A DNA stretch of 64,000 nucleotides, from assembly GCA_905221615.1 (NCBI GenBank), contig CAJNDT010006024.1:861017-925016 (forward strand), written 5' to 3'. The first letter of the stretch is position 1; every line of letters starts with the position of its first letter. The notes under the pieces were generated by a model, which was not told the origin of the DNA, searched no databases, and saw only the letters and a list, made by a program, of their open reading frames with translations. A program made the position numbers and the translations under genes. Positions 54,241 through 63,059 of this stretch are shown piece after piece. The DNA is from Symbiodinium sp. CCMP2592 (lineage: Eukaryota > Sar > Dinophyceae > Suessiales > Symbiodiniaceae).

Positions 54241-54318
54241 GCTTGCATTGGCATGTACTCAGCATCAGCAAATTGCTGCAATCAAGTGCTCGGATGGAAC
54301 AGCGGAAGACCCCGTCCT

Positions 54319-54504
54319 TCATCTGACAACAGCTTCACAATGGAAAGCGGCGCCTTGTAGAAACAGGGCTAAACCTCTCCTCCTGCCTGGCCGCAGGAAG
54401 CCCTCACATCCAGCAAGCATGTCATTAAAGGCCGCGACTTTGGGAACCGAAACGATACACCCTAAGTGTGCTTTCGACGTCTCCTGGGACATAAACTCAA
54501 GCAA
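54319..54504 (-). CDS. Exon, unidentified
   Basis: Minus frame SQETSKAHLGCIVSVPKVAA, FNDMLAGCEGFLRPGRRRGL, then ALFLQGAAFHCEAVV. Confidence 0.5.
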   Translation of the reverse strand: MLEFMSQETSKAHLGCIVSVPKVAAFNDMLAGCEGFLRPGRRRGLALFLQGAAFHCEAVVR

Positions 54505-54534
54505 CCTTGCTGCCCCATAGTCTCCACGCCCTCC

Positions 54535-55122
54535 CTATATCTGTATCTCTTTCCTATGGCTCGAGTACCTGCAGACTCGCAGTGTGCACTGATTAATTGC
54601 GTTGATCGGACGTAGATTCAGGAAAGTTTCAACTTTGTCACGATGGAAGCTTGAACAGTCCGTGACCAAAACGGTTTGCGGCTGCAGGGCTTGAAATCTT
54701 CGTTCTAACCCCCGTTTTGGAATACCGAGAGACAGGTCCTGCTCAGCATCGGAACCGAGTGCCCTGGTGTGAATGGCCTCCACAGGGGGTTGCTCGTCAA
54801 TCTTCGGGTCATCATCATCTTCGTTCTTCACCATGAGTGTCAGTGACAGCACATTTCTTGCAGCGCCAGTATTATGTGGAGCTTGCTGAGTATGAGTAGT
54901 ATAATGCTCATGGGAGCTTTCGCTGTTGATTGTTTCTGGCATCGAGAACCTTCCTGCACTCAACAACAACGACACAACAAGCACAACAACAGCAACAAAT
55001 GCAACAACAAAAACAACCTCGTCGTCGCCATTAGCACCCGTACTAGCATAATCTGTCACACTTATGGTGATGAGCACACACACCCGCCTGGACAACATGC
55101 CGGCCCATCTTCGGCACCACAT
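54535..55122 (-). CDS. Single-pass membrane protein, 195 codons open
   Basis: Open from ATG at 55122 to a stop at 54535. A hydrophobic segment at about residues 36-58 (VVFVVAFVAVVVLVVSLLLS) would form one membrane helix; it is encoded by GTT/GTTG-rich repeats. The C-terminal part is ordinary soluble sequence: SMPETINSESSHEHYTTHTQ, NEDDDDPKIDEQPPVEAIHT, then DLSLGIPKRGLERRFQALQP. It could be a whole small gene or a long last exon, and the start is not proven. No family recognised. Confidence 0.65.
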   Translation of the reverse strand: MWCRRWAGMLSRRVCVLITISVTDYASTGANGDDEVVFVVAFVAVVVLVVSLLLSAGRFSMPETINSESSHEHYTTHTQQAPHNTGAARNVLSLTLMVKNEDDDDPKIDEQPPVEAIHTRALGSDAEQDLSLGIPKRGLERRFQALQPQTVLVTDCSSFHRDKVETFLNLRPINAINQCTLRVCRYSSHRKEIQI

Positions 55123-55258
55123 GCCTTCGCAGATCCAGGAAGACTTAAATACATAGTACTCTAGAACACTTCAGTGGAGACTCGTCCCCCAACACCCAAA
55201 GCTAGAGATGACGAGGCACTGCAGCCCAGAATCATACCCTTTGTGCTACGGGCTGCTT

Positions 55259-55579
55259 TCAGACGCCGGTCGTGATTCTACCTACGAGCCTCGAGTCTGC
55301 TCCAAAAAGTAAAAGCCCTTCAGAAACGAGCATTGTGTCCTCCATCCTACACTCCGCCCCACAACCCACCCCAGAACCCCTGAGACCATTTAAGACCCGT
55401 GTGATTCTTGGTGAACCAAGACCTATACACCCTAAACCGGTGTGAAATAGTTGAGCTGAAGCAATCTCGCAGACGCAGACGAACCTAAACATTGAACTCC
55501 CGATGTTCGAAACCCAACTCTCCAGGCCCTGACTCGACAATGCCATCCCAGGAAACAACTGCCCCATCGAACTGAACAC
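55259..55579 (-). CDS. Two exon blocks, unidentified
   Basis: About 55579-55490 reads MGQLFPGMALSSQGLESWVS. About 55350-55262 reads AECRMEDTMLVSEGLLLFGA then DSRLVGRI. The middle is telomere-like G-strand sequence and probably intronic. Confidence 0.4.
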   Translation of the reverse strand: MFSSMGQLFPGMALSSQGLESWVSNIGSSMFRFVCVCEIASAQLFHTGLGCIGLGSPRITRVLNGLRGSGVGCGAECRMEDTMLVSEGLLLFGADSRLVGRITTGV

Positions 55580-55665
55580 GTCGGCTAGAATTCCGACGTC
55601 GATCCCTGCACCATGAGACCGAAATCAACTTGAGAAGCCTGACCTGTAGAGCCCTAATATAGATG

Positions 55666-55763
55666 GGCCTGAATATTTAGAATAGGGTTTTGGGGCCCAT
55701 TATACTATAGTTCTAACAAGGAGCCCCCAAAATAGTATAGGTAATTATTAAGGCCCCTATTTT
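55666..55763. mobile_element. Family B element, good copy
   Basis: gggcctgaatatttagaata gggttttggggcccattata ctatagttctaacaaggagc ... gtataggtaattattaaggc ccct. Inverted ends are clear. Confidence 0.85.
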
Positions 55764-56097
55764 ATACAAGCCCCATCGCAACTTGGAAGTCGGCACCTCC
55801 TGACCGGCGTGGCCGCCCCACTCACAGGCCATGCGCGATCATGTGGCCATGGGCTGTCTCCAAAGTCTTACGGCTTTGGGGGCCTGTGCTTGTCAGGGCG
55901 TAGGGTTCAGATTTCTATGCCTTCGGCTTGACTTTTCGAGCTATTGCATGGTTACTAGTCGGGTTTAGGTCCCAGTTTACGCTTTGCACACGTTTAGGGA
56001 GTTGGGGTTCAGGCTTTTTACATGCTGGTGTCGCAAGCTTTCGTTATGCGACGGCCAGATATTTCTCTTCTGAGTCTCACCAAATGCCGTCACCGTG

Positions 56098-56364
56098 TCA
56101 GTTCAAGTCTTGACAATGTGAGACCTGCTGTATGCTTGGATAGCATACTTGGCATGGAGCCTTGTCAGAGCTGCAGGGGCACAGGCTGCATGTTGAGCTG
56201 AGGGCAGATGTTCTCGCAAGCTTCAGCCCGCCCCGAGCACAGCAGATACTGCATGTACCATTTATGCCCCTGATGAAGCCCAAGCCTAAGCCATATACCA
56301 AAGCGAGCGTACTAGTACGTATGGAAAGGTCGGCTTCGTTCCAGAGGTCTTCGGGGACTGACAT
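56098..56364 (-). CDS. Two exon blocks
   Basis: About 56364-56290 reads SVPEDLWNEADLSIRTSTLA. Further down, either EACENICPQLNMQPVPLQ (one frame) or a C-x2-C rich frame (CSICCARGGLK) follows. Unresolved. Confidence 0.4.
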   Translation of the reverse strand: MSVPEDLWNEADLSIRTSTLALVYGLGLGFIRGINGTCSICCARGGLKLARTSALSSTCSLCPCSSDKAPCQVCYPSIQQVSHCQDLN

Positions 56365-56421
56365 GCTCGCCCCACAAGGCGGCGGCGCGAGATAGCGGAC
56401 CGGTTTGCCTAGTAGTACGAA

Positions 56422-56811
56422 TTATTTACCGCTTACTATGGTCTCAGATGGTTCACTATGATTTACCGGGTTTACTTGGTGTATAAGGTTTACGGGCAGG
56501 CTTTCTGGGCTTAGGCTGCCGAGTTCAGCGCCCAGGGCTCGCGGTTGAGCTGAAAGGACTTTGGGCGTCGTCTGAACTCCCAGCTTCGTCTCCGCCTGCC
56601 CCTTGAAACATTCAATGGCCATACTTAAAGGATCAAGGGACTTAGCAACTAGGGCTATAATTAGGGTAACTATACTTATGACCCCAATTAAGGTACTTAT
56701 AACCTTAGTTACTAAGTCCCATGATCCCTTAAGTAGGCCATCGACACAGAAAAGCAGAATCCACAGTTGAACCTCTGCACAACAGAGACAAACCACGGTC
56801 GAAGTCTGCAA
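56422..56811 (-). CDS. ORF spanning a family A MITE
   Basis: 129 codons open. The upstream part reads TSTVVCLCCAEVQLWILLFC and the downstream part ECFKGQAETKLGVQTTPKVL then SAQPRALGAELGSLSPE. Between them lies the MITE at 56622-56735, which by itself reads KGSWDLVTKVISTLIGVISI in frame. Either the MITE is spliced out (GATG|GCCTA ... TTTAAG|TA) or it is exonised. Confidence 0.4.
   Translation of the reverse strand: MQTSTVVCLCCAEVQLWILLFCVDGLLKGSWDLVTKVISTLIGVISIVTLIIALVAKSLDPLSMAIECFKGQAETKLGVQTTPKVLSAQPRALGAELGSLSPESLPVNLIHQVNPVNHSEPSETIVSGK
56622..56735. mobile_element. Family A MITE
   Basis: tacttaaaggatcaagggac ... ctaagtcccatgatccctta agta; TA flanks, with tggcca on one side and ggccat on the other. 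Confidence 0.88.
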
Positions 56812-56855
56812 GTTGGTCTGCCGAACCAGAATGCACCGTCCTTGGGTCCACCCCA

Positions 56856-57119
56856 GTGGAACTCGGGGATCAATTGGCCCAGGCTACCCGCTTCGCAGGT
56901 GTACCTGCAATCGGAATAACTTCACGTCTTCTTGCGGGTCGGGCGAGGGAGAACGTTCAGCATGGTGCTGTGCCCATACTATGGGGACACTTGGTGAACA
57001 CTGTCGCGAACTTCCAACTCTGTTTGCAAACCAAGAAACCACAGGATACCAACATGTCAGTAACTTCACGGCTGCATGCAAATCGTGCTCTTCAGATGCT
57101 TCTCTCCACAGCCATTTAG
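56856..57119 (+). CDS. Plus-strand exon candidate (weak RecA/Rad51-paralog resemblance)
   Basis: The + frame ends at 57119 and reads ELGDQLAQATRFAGVPAIGI, TSRLLAGRARENVQHGAVPI, then LWGHLVNTVANFQLCLQTKK. The order (short hydrophobic strand, T-S/N, then W-G-x-x-V-N-T and a strand) is vaguely like the C-terminal core of Rad51 paralogs, but no Walker motif is visible. The minus strand (57081-56884) is also open. Confidence 0.35.
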   Translation: MELGDQLAQATRFAGVPAIGITSRLLAGRARENVQHGAVPILWGHLVNTVANFQLCLQTKKPQDTNMSVTSRLHANRALQMLLSTAI

Positions 57120-57404
57120 CATGTTCCGATGTGTTCTAGGAAAGGTCTCCCCAACACATTGTAGCAAAGGGGGCTTGTAGTTAGATCGAGCTTCAGGGGA
57201 ATATTCCAGGATACGGCCTCTCACGGACAATAAGGGGATACTGGATTAGTCATTTAGACCCCGATGTCGCTGGATCCGGATGCTTTTACTTAGGTGTCGA
57301 TCATACCCAACCAGATCCAGCCAGCATGCCCTCCACCCTATAGTCGATAGACTAGTACGCAAACCCTAAACACGACAGAAGCAATGCTTGTGTTTTTGTT
57401 TCCA

Positions 57405-57528
57405 TGCTTGGAGGAGCATGGGCCTTAGTAAGTAGGGTTATAAGTACCTTAATTGGGGATATAAGTAGCTCTAAGTACAGTTACCCTAATTAGAATCCTA
57501 GTTGCGAAGTCCCATGATCCTTTAAGTC
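57405..57528. mobile_element. Family A MITE, diverged
   Basis: tgcttggaggagcatgggcc ... cgaagtcccatgatccttta agt. Confidence 0.75.
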
Positions 57529-57619
57529 ACCCTAAGAACCCTCTTATAGAGCCCTTGTAGATTTCCTTTTGTGATCCCCCCATACTGCCAGTCCCTTGGA
57601 GGAAAGCCCATGAATACTG

Positions 57620-57661
57620 TACTTCAAGGATCAAGGGACCTAGTAACTAGGGATATACTAG
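57620..57661. mobile_element. Family A fragment
   Basis: tacttcaaggatcaagggac ctagtaactagggata; only the left half, then telomere-like G-strand sequence. Confidence 0.65.
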
Positions 57662-57712
57662 GGTTTGGGGCCTGGGTTTGGTTTAAAGTTTGGGGGGTTG
57701 GGTTTAGGGTCC

Positions 57713-57827
57713 TACTTGAAGGATCGCGGGACTTGGTAACGAGGGCTGTAATTAGGGTAACTATACTTAGTAGCTCCAATTAAGGTACTTATAACCATAC
57801 TTACTGAGCCCTATGATCTCTTAAGTA
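57713..57827. mobile_element. Family A MITE, followed by family B left end
   Basis: tacttgaaggatcgcgggac ... ctgagccctatgatctctta agta, directly followed at 57828 by ggggccatgatgatttgaat, a degenerate family B left end. Confidence 0.8.
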
Positions 57828-57916
57828 GGGGCCATGATGATTTGAATGGGGTTTTGGGGGGGTCATGACGGTATATTTAAGGAGCTCTAAGGAAAGGCAT
57901 TGGTAGCTTTGTAGTC

Positions 57917-58219
57917 ATGCGAGCTTCTATATTACGTCTCATCGGCTTTCTCGTGCTGATGGTGCTGCGGAGGCTGCAGTGTCACGTTGTTTTTTCTTCC
58001 CAAAGGTTGCAAACTGATGTCGTTTGCTATGATTTCACGTTGCCTTGCATGCTGCCACATCATGTCTGCCGCAAGCCCGCATTGATTCTGCATGTTATCA
58101 GGGTCACACTGATCACTCTCGGTTCGACTCTTGCAGCGGCACTCTGCGGAGAACGTGCCATTGGCGAGCCACAAGCCGGGGAAGGCCGTCATACACTGGC
58201 ACCCAAAGCACCTGAGTGA
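57917..58219. CDS. Overlapping open frames, strand unresolved
   Basis: The + frame starts MRASILRLIGFLVLMVLRRL, which resembles a signal peptide, and runs 100 codons. The minus frame 58192-57932 reads SRTESDQCDPDNMQNQCGLA then ADMMWQHARQREIIANDISL and is at least as protein-like. Strand context favours minus. Confidence 0.35.
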
Positions 58220-58260
58220 TCAATCCAGCTTCGATCGACTCTCAATATGGCCCCATCTAC

Positions 58261-58371
58261 TGTAGGGGCCTGAATAATTAAAATAGGGTTTTTGGGGCCC
58301 ACTATACTATAGTCATAATAAGGAACCCCCAAAATAGTAATTATTGGTAGTTATGTAGGCCCCTGTGATAC
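58261..58371. mobile_element. Family B element
   Basis: ctgtaggggcctgaataatt aaaatagggtttttggggcc ... taaggaacccccaaaatagt ... gtaggcccctgtgat. Confidence 0.88.
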
Positions 58372-58394
58372 ACGATCACGCATGGCTCTCCAGA

Positions 58395-58664
58395 GCCCTG
58401 CCTGCTTGTGCGGACTGTGTAGGCAGCACGATGCTCTTCACTGGCAATGCCCATCTGGGAGAGTCCCGCCACGAAGTTCCAAAACTCTAAGCGGCTAATG
58501 CCTTCCAAGTAGATTCCCAGGCCAAGACATATTCATTTTTGGTAAGGTTCGGGCGACTCCTCATCTGGGCGCGCCAGCACGGGTGGGATGTACTCCTTGT
58601 CAACCTCGAGATCGCGACGACAGAATCCGAAGGCATGGAAGACGATGTTGACCGGCCACAGCTT
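58395..58664 (-). CDS. Unidentified gene, two blocks in one frame around a TGA
   Basis: Minus frame KLWPVNIVFHAFGFCRRDLE, VDKEYIPPVLARPDEESPEP, YQK, then TGA (58535-58533), then in the same frame GLGIYLEGISRLEFWNFVAG, LSQMGIASEEHRAAYTVRTS. Both blocks are strongly protein-like. A small intron, a nonsense mutation, or chance continuation are all possible. No family recognised. Confidence 0.6.
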
Positions 58665-59285
58665 TTAATCAGGATAGACACCGCAACAACGGCAAAATAA
58701 GCTCATTCTGCCATGCTACTGTTGTAAGACTTCCCTACTGGTCAGCATCGTTAAACCGGACTGTGGAGAAGGTTCCGCGAGTGAATGCGCTGTGGCAAGG
58801 AAATGCTGGAGCCAGGAAGACTCTGCGGACCCCGCCCAGACCACCGTGGGATCCGGAAGTTCAGGCCTCAGTCCGCTGACAGACTCCGAGTGCTGCAATG
58901 GCTTGGGGCCTGATTTGTCGTGTAAAGTGTCGATTGCACACGAGCAGAACACTAGCAACCACAGTACTGACAAGAGCATGATGAAAGTAGCAGCGGATGT
59001 TGAAGGACTACAACCGATGGTAAAGCAGCATCACCGACAGGAGCCGGGTATGCTCGGATACAGCACGACAAGGCAACATGGTATTGCCGAGTCTGCATGG
59101 CGCAACCCTGCAGCACGCGCATGATTTTGTCCCCCGTCTGTCGCCTTTGTCAATCGCCCCACTCTTATCGATAATTGGGTTCAGCATGAGATCCATGCTC
59201 CTGTGACAGTTCCAAATCACGAACTGAGCCCCGAGCTGCGCTTCAGTTCGAAGCACATCCTAAGCCCCTGAGCCGTGCTTCACCC

Positions 59286-59370
59286 AGAGGCCCCATTTTA
59301 GTTCCTTTTGAGGATTACTTTATCGGATTCTACATATGAACCCCAAAAAGGAACTACTCAGGGGCCTCTG
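59286..59370. repeat. Inverted repeat with flanking direct repeats
   Basis: ccagaggccccattttagtt ccttttgagg pairs with ccaaaaaggaactactcagg ggcctctgg. The 15-mer gaagcacatcctaag occurs on both sides (about 59252 and 59380). Confidence 0.75.
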
Positions 59371-59485
59371 GGCAGTTTGAAGCACATCCTAAGAAAAAAC
59401 TCGAAATAAAACAGACTGAAGCAGAAGAGCCTAGAGTACTCACTAACAGAGGTACTCGGCCAAGTCAATCTCGAGGCTCATTGCC

Positions 59486-59815
59486 TCAGAGCACACAGCG
59501 ACCATCAAGCCCTGTGAAGTATACGAGGACGTCGGAGAAACATGCGCTTGGGGCCGTAGCACAAGCCCGAGCGATGTACAAGCTCGCCAAGCTATCCACC
59601 TGTGTCAAGAAGAACGGGCTGTCAACATCGGCCATGCCGCACGCTCCAAATACGTGGACTAAAACAGGGGTCTTAATAATTAGAATAGGGTTTTGCGGGC
59701 CCATTATACGACTGGTCTGAAGCTGTGCCCTTTGCCTTGATGTCTCGGTCGATCCGGAAGCCGCGCTCGTTGCGGATTCGCACGAATCCTGCCTGCTGCT
59801 GGTCACAGAAGCAGA
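59486..59815 (-). CDS. Two exons, unidentified
   Basis: The upstream exon (about 59815-59716) reads ALCFCDQQQAGFVRIRNERG then FRIDRDIKAKGTAS. The downstream block (about 59660-59486) reads VFGACGMADVDSPFFLTQVD then SLASLYIARACATAPSACFS, stop at 59486. A truncated family B element (59667-59712) lies between them. Confidence 0.5.
   Translation of the reverse strand, partial: SASVTSSRQDSCESATSAASGSTETSRQRAQLQTSRIMGPQNPILIIKTPVLVHVFGACGMADVDSPFFLTQVDSLASLYIARACATAPSACFSDVLVYFTGLDGRCVL
59667..59712. mobile_element. Family B, left end only
   Basis: ggtcttaataattagaatag ggttttgcgggcccattata. Confidence 0.7.
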
Positions 59816-60059
59816 GTGCGGGAGCACTCTCCCACACTACTCCCTCTACTGAACACTTAGAGTGAAGTTGCGCAACCCTCGAGCTTCGGCAGGAGGGTAT
59901 TCATGAGCAACGTGTCGTTCGGAAGCAACGAAGTTCCGTCGAGCTACCAACCTAGATACCCAAACCTGTACCCGTTCGTGCATCTGCCTACCTACATACA
60001 TACAGCCTGCATGCATACTTCGACTGAGGCCAAGTACGATATGTACCGACGGTCTCGAA

Positions 60060-60185
60060 CTGCTAAAGTCACAGGACGAGAAGGAGAGTCAACTCCGGTG
60101 TTTCGAGCAGCATGGCTGAAGTCTTCTGATCCTCTTGAGTGGACGCAGCCAAAATCGTGGAACAGCTGTGCACAGACGGACTGAC
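60060..60185 (-). CDS. Possible exon
   Basis: Minus frames QLFHDFGCVHSRGSEDFSHA and CSTILAASTQEDQKTSAMLL are both open; the true frame is not settled. The + ORF 59903-60184 overlaps. Confidence 0.3.
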
Positions 60186-60467
60186 TAGTTCAGTTGCAGC
60201 ACCTCTCTCAGCAGTGCAAGCGGGTTGAACATCTGAACATCTAGAAGAAACAGCTCATTGAGAGATGACTCAGCTGGGCAACAGCATGGCCCGAATACCT
60301 AGCTCGAGCTACCTCGTAATCTTGGCATTCGCTGAGGCCGAATCTTCGAAAGCCCTTGTACAACCTACATTCCATGCGTCAGGACCATGGAGATCCGACC
60401 TCCTTCAGCGAGACCAGGGTCAGCCAGAAGTGGTTCCTGAAGCACCAAAATCAAGGCTGGCTTAGCT

Positions 60468-60705
60468 CTACCACTCAGGAATCCCAATCCCAAAAATTTC
60501 GTTAGCATCTGCGGCTATGCGCGATGAGCCGCTTATTATCCGGCCAGCCAGCACCTGAAACGAACACTTGGCTCGAGATAGACTCCGAGTAGGGTCACCG
60601 GAGACCTGCTCTACGGCTCCGCTTTCCCGAGGACCGACCTGCCCTTCGCGAACACCGTGTTTCCTTCTACTGGTACCGCTCTTACTCTCAGAGGGCAAGC
60701 TTGTC
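60468..60705 (-). CDS. Exon, unidentified
   Basis: Minus frame SKSGTSRRKHGVREGQVGPR, ESGAVEQVSGDPTRSLSRAK, then CSFQVLAGRIISGSSRIAAD and ANEIFGIGIPEW-stop. Good composition. Confidence 0.5.
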
Positions 60706-60806
60706 TCTGTCGAGCATTGATCTAACTACTCAATAGTGGTCTGTCGATGCATGATGCAGGTGTATTCTCCGACAAAGCTGATTATGAACGAAGACTTCAG
60801 ATGACT

Positions 60807-61205
60807 TCAGCTGCCGCGGCTCCAGGGCCCGCGCCCCAGCAACAAGCTTGTTCTGGCCAACGCTATCTTGTGGTAGATGGCCACCAGGCGCTGGCCGAGC
60901 GCGGAGACTTCAAGAGTGAACAGAGGCATAAGTTTTAATCCACCATAGATAGATAGATATATATATATATATATAGATATATACATATATAGATATAGGA
61001 TCCATGAACTTGCCACCCTTTGATTCCCACACATACATACTGCAGAAGAAGTCTTGCATGTGGATGAAATGCATTGGCGATGTGGCCAACCCTGAATTAC
61101 GAGGGTCAGTAGGAAAAGACGAAGGTTCAAAAGGTAGAACTTCAGCAGGCGCCGGCTGAACTGAACTTCGAGTGGCCGGAGGTCTCGCTCAACAACAGCT
61201 ATCAC
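60807..61205 (-). CDS. Two exons flanking a TA microsatellite
   Basis: The upstream block (about 61205-61015) reads VERDLRPLEVQFSRRLLKFY then LLNLRLFLLTLVIQGWP. The downstream block (about 60940-60807) reads TLEVSALGQRLVAIYHKIAL. The TA run (60955-60995) between them is probably intronic, although the frame stays open. Confidence 0.5.
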   Translation of the reverse strand: MIAVVERDLRPLEVQFSRRLLKFYLLNLRLFLLTLVIQGWPHRQCISSTCKTSSAVCMCGNQRVASSWILYLYMYISIYIYIYLSIYGGLKLMPLFTLEVSALGQRLVAIYHKIALARTSLLLGRGPWSRGS

Positions 61206-61206
61206 A

Positions 61207-61488
61207 CTAATTACCTAGTTTCCATCGCTGTCGCTTCCACGAACCCTGTGATTTGACGCTGTTGCCATTACCAGTATTACCAGTATCACCAGTTCTACCG
61301 TGGCTTCGACTCTTTACGAATATCCTTTTGGGTGCTCTGGCTGGTAGCATTGTGCATGCGGGCTTTGTTATGGAGACTTTTCTCACCGCTGTTGCTGTGG
61401 CTTCGGCAACTTTCCTGTTTGCGGGATCAAACTTGCCGCTGCAGTGCTCTACGAAAACTGCCTGTTTGCTTGTACGGGTGCCTCGCAA
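61207..61488 (-). CDS. Basic exon, frame uncertain
   Basis: One minus frame reads SKQAVFVEHCSGKFDPANRK then VAEATATAVRKVSITKPACT. Another reads SGEKSLHNKARMHNATSQST. The + strand (61253-61579) is hydrophobic and also open. Only coding potential in general is supported. Confidence 0.35.
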   Translation of the reverse strand: MRGTRTSKQAVFVEHCSGKFDPANRKVAEATATAVRKVSITKPACTMLPARAPKRIFVKSRSHGRTGDTGNTGNGNSVKSQGSWKRQRWKLGN

Positions 61489-61701
61489 CGCGAATCTTTC
61501 GTTCTCCGGTCTCTCCTTATCGTCGGTGAGGCATGGTAGCTACTGTCATCGATGCAGTAACAGCACAACTGTTGAGTAGTCGCCGTCGTCGTCGTAGTAG
61601 TAGTAGGAGGAGTAAGAGACGTAGTTGTGGAGGTCCACTTCGCGTTGACGACATGTGACGATCGCTGATCAGAGGGATTCGGAAGATCCCGATTGATACA
61701 A

Positions 61702-61855
61702 AGGCCTTAATAATTAGAATAGGGTTTGGGGGCCCGTTATACTACAATTATAAAAAAGAACCGCCAAAATAGTATTGGTAATGATTTAGGCCCCTATATT
61801 ACAGTGCCCTTGTAGATCCCTTATAGTAACCCTTCTCGACCCCTTTAAAGGAGCC
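61702..61855. mobile_element. Family B element, long variant
   Basis: aaaggccttaataattagaa tagggtttgggggcccgtta ... tattggtaatgatttaggcc cct ... gtagatcccttatagtaacc ... ctttaaaggagcccc. Confidence 0.85.
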
Positions 61856-62022
61856 CCATTACAAACCCTGCTGGGCACCGGGCCATGAGACTCACAGACT
61901 TGGGTGCTTTCTCCCAGCACGGAATGTCGTCGTCTTCCTTCTTCTTCCTCGAGACAGGCTGAAAGACCCTGCTGTCGAATCCCTTTGTAAAGTTGCGTTG
62001 GTCCTAACTAATTGAAATCACC

Positions 62023-62424
62023 TCAATTGTGTTGACAGTACGCCTCTACTTCGTCACTTTGGCCTGTGTGCGAAGTTCTGATTGCAAAGGTTTCGACGTT
62101 CCGCTGCCTCACGATGACTTTCCGTCGGCTCGCGATACCCAGAAACAGGCGGCGATCGTCCTGACATAGCTGCACTTTCCGGAAGTTGTGAACACCGAAG
62201 CCTATCTCATAGCTGGTTCGTCCAGGAACGTGGTTCCACGGCAATTCTGAAAATGGGAAGCAATCCTGCCCTCTGTGCCTCATGACACGGTCCTTGTTGT
62301 TTACATACGAGCCCAAGTAGGTGGCAAGGAGAACCTGCTTCTCGGCCTCCAAGGCAGGGTGCGAGATCGATATCTTAATATTTCGAATTAAGATGCAGAT
62401 GCTGAGGAAGGCGCGGCCCGGCAA
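62023..62424 (-). CDS. Unidentified protein, long C-terminal exon (133 codons)
   Basis: Continuous minus frame ending in a stop at 62023: ISHPALEAEKQVLLATYLGS, YVNNKDRVMRHRGQDCFPFS, ELPWNHVPGRTSYEIGFGVH, NFRKVQLCQDDRRLFLGIAS, then RRKVIVRQRNVETFAIRTSH. Composition is excellent throughout, making this one of the most secure unidentified coding regions here. Probable acceptor CCTCAG near 62402. No family recognised. Confidence 0.7.
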   Translation of the reverse strand: MPGRAFLSICILIRNIKISISHPALEAEKQVLLATYLGSYVNNKDRVMRHRGQDCFPFSELPWNHVPGRTSYEIGFGVHNFRKVQLCQDDRRLFLGIASRRKVIVRQRNVETFAIRTSHTGQSDEVEAYCQHN

Positions 62425-62443
62425 ACTACCAGAAATAGAACAG

Positions 62444-62515
62444 GGACCCTTAATGGGGACCCCTACCCTATAATGGGCTATATAATGGGTATAATATAAT
62501 AGCTATATTAAGGGT
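62444..62515. repeat. Family C element, copy 2
   Basis: gggacccttaatggggaccc ctaccctataatgggctata taatgggtataatataatag; matches 13030-13105. Confidence 0.75.
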
Positions 62516-62709
62516 ATAAACTGCTATAGTCCTTTGTCCAACAAATCACCCGCGAACTCATGGTTCGTGACATGACAAGGCTTAAACCATCGACAATCAA
62601 CACTCAGCAGCTGCATGCAACAGAGCTCTCATGTCGGGAAATGCAACGACAGCATCGTTGAGAGACCAGGTGATGCCAATAGGACCAAAAAGTCATGACC
62701 GAACGAACC

Positions 62710-63018
62710 TCAATTGCATGGAAAACAAGTCGGAACTAGTTGCCATTTGTGTTTTTCCAGCACTTCTGCCATGCTACCACCAACGAGTGCCGACCGCGAC
62801 GACCAAGACCAGGAGAGCACCACAAAACCACTGAGCGAAGAGACCAGCAATAGACGGTTCCCGAAGTTGTTTCCCCGACATACTGTACTGCTGCGATTCA
62901 AGGGCTTTCGAGAACCACGAGTGGTCCACGTCGCGTTGTCTATAATCTGTGTCGTGATTCTCCAGGAGTCGGCAGCCGCAACTTCATGACAGCGTCGGGA
63001 GACCATGCGGCACACCAT
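62710..63018. CDS. Overlapping open frames, strand unresolved
   Basis: The minus frame 63018-62710 reads SWRITTQIIDNATWTTRGSR and ends MAEVLEKHKWQLVPTCFPCN. The + frame 62714-62989 reads ADRDDQDQESTTKPLSEETS then FRAFPKL-like sequence and a hydrophobic end. Neither is confirmed. Confidence 0.35.
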
Positions 63019-63059
63019 GTACGCTGAATTTCATTTGGATTTGAAGGTAAATAGCTTTG

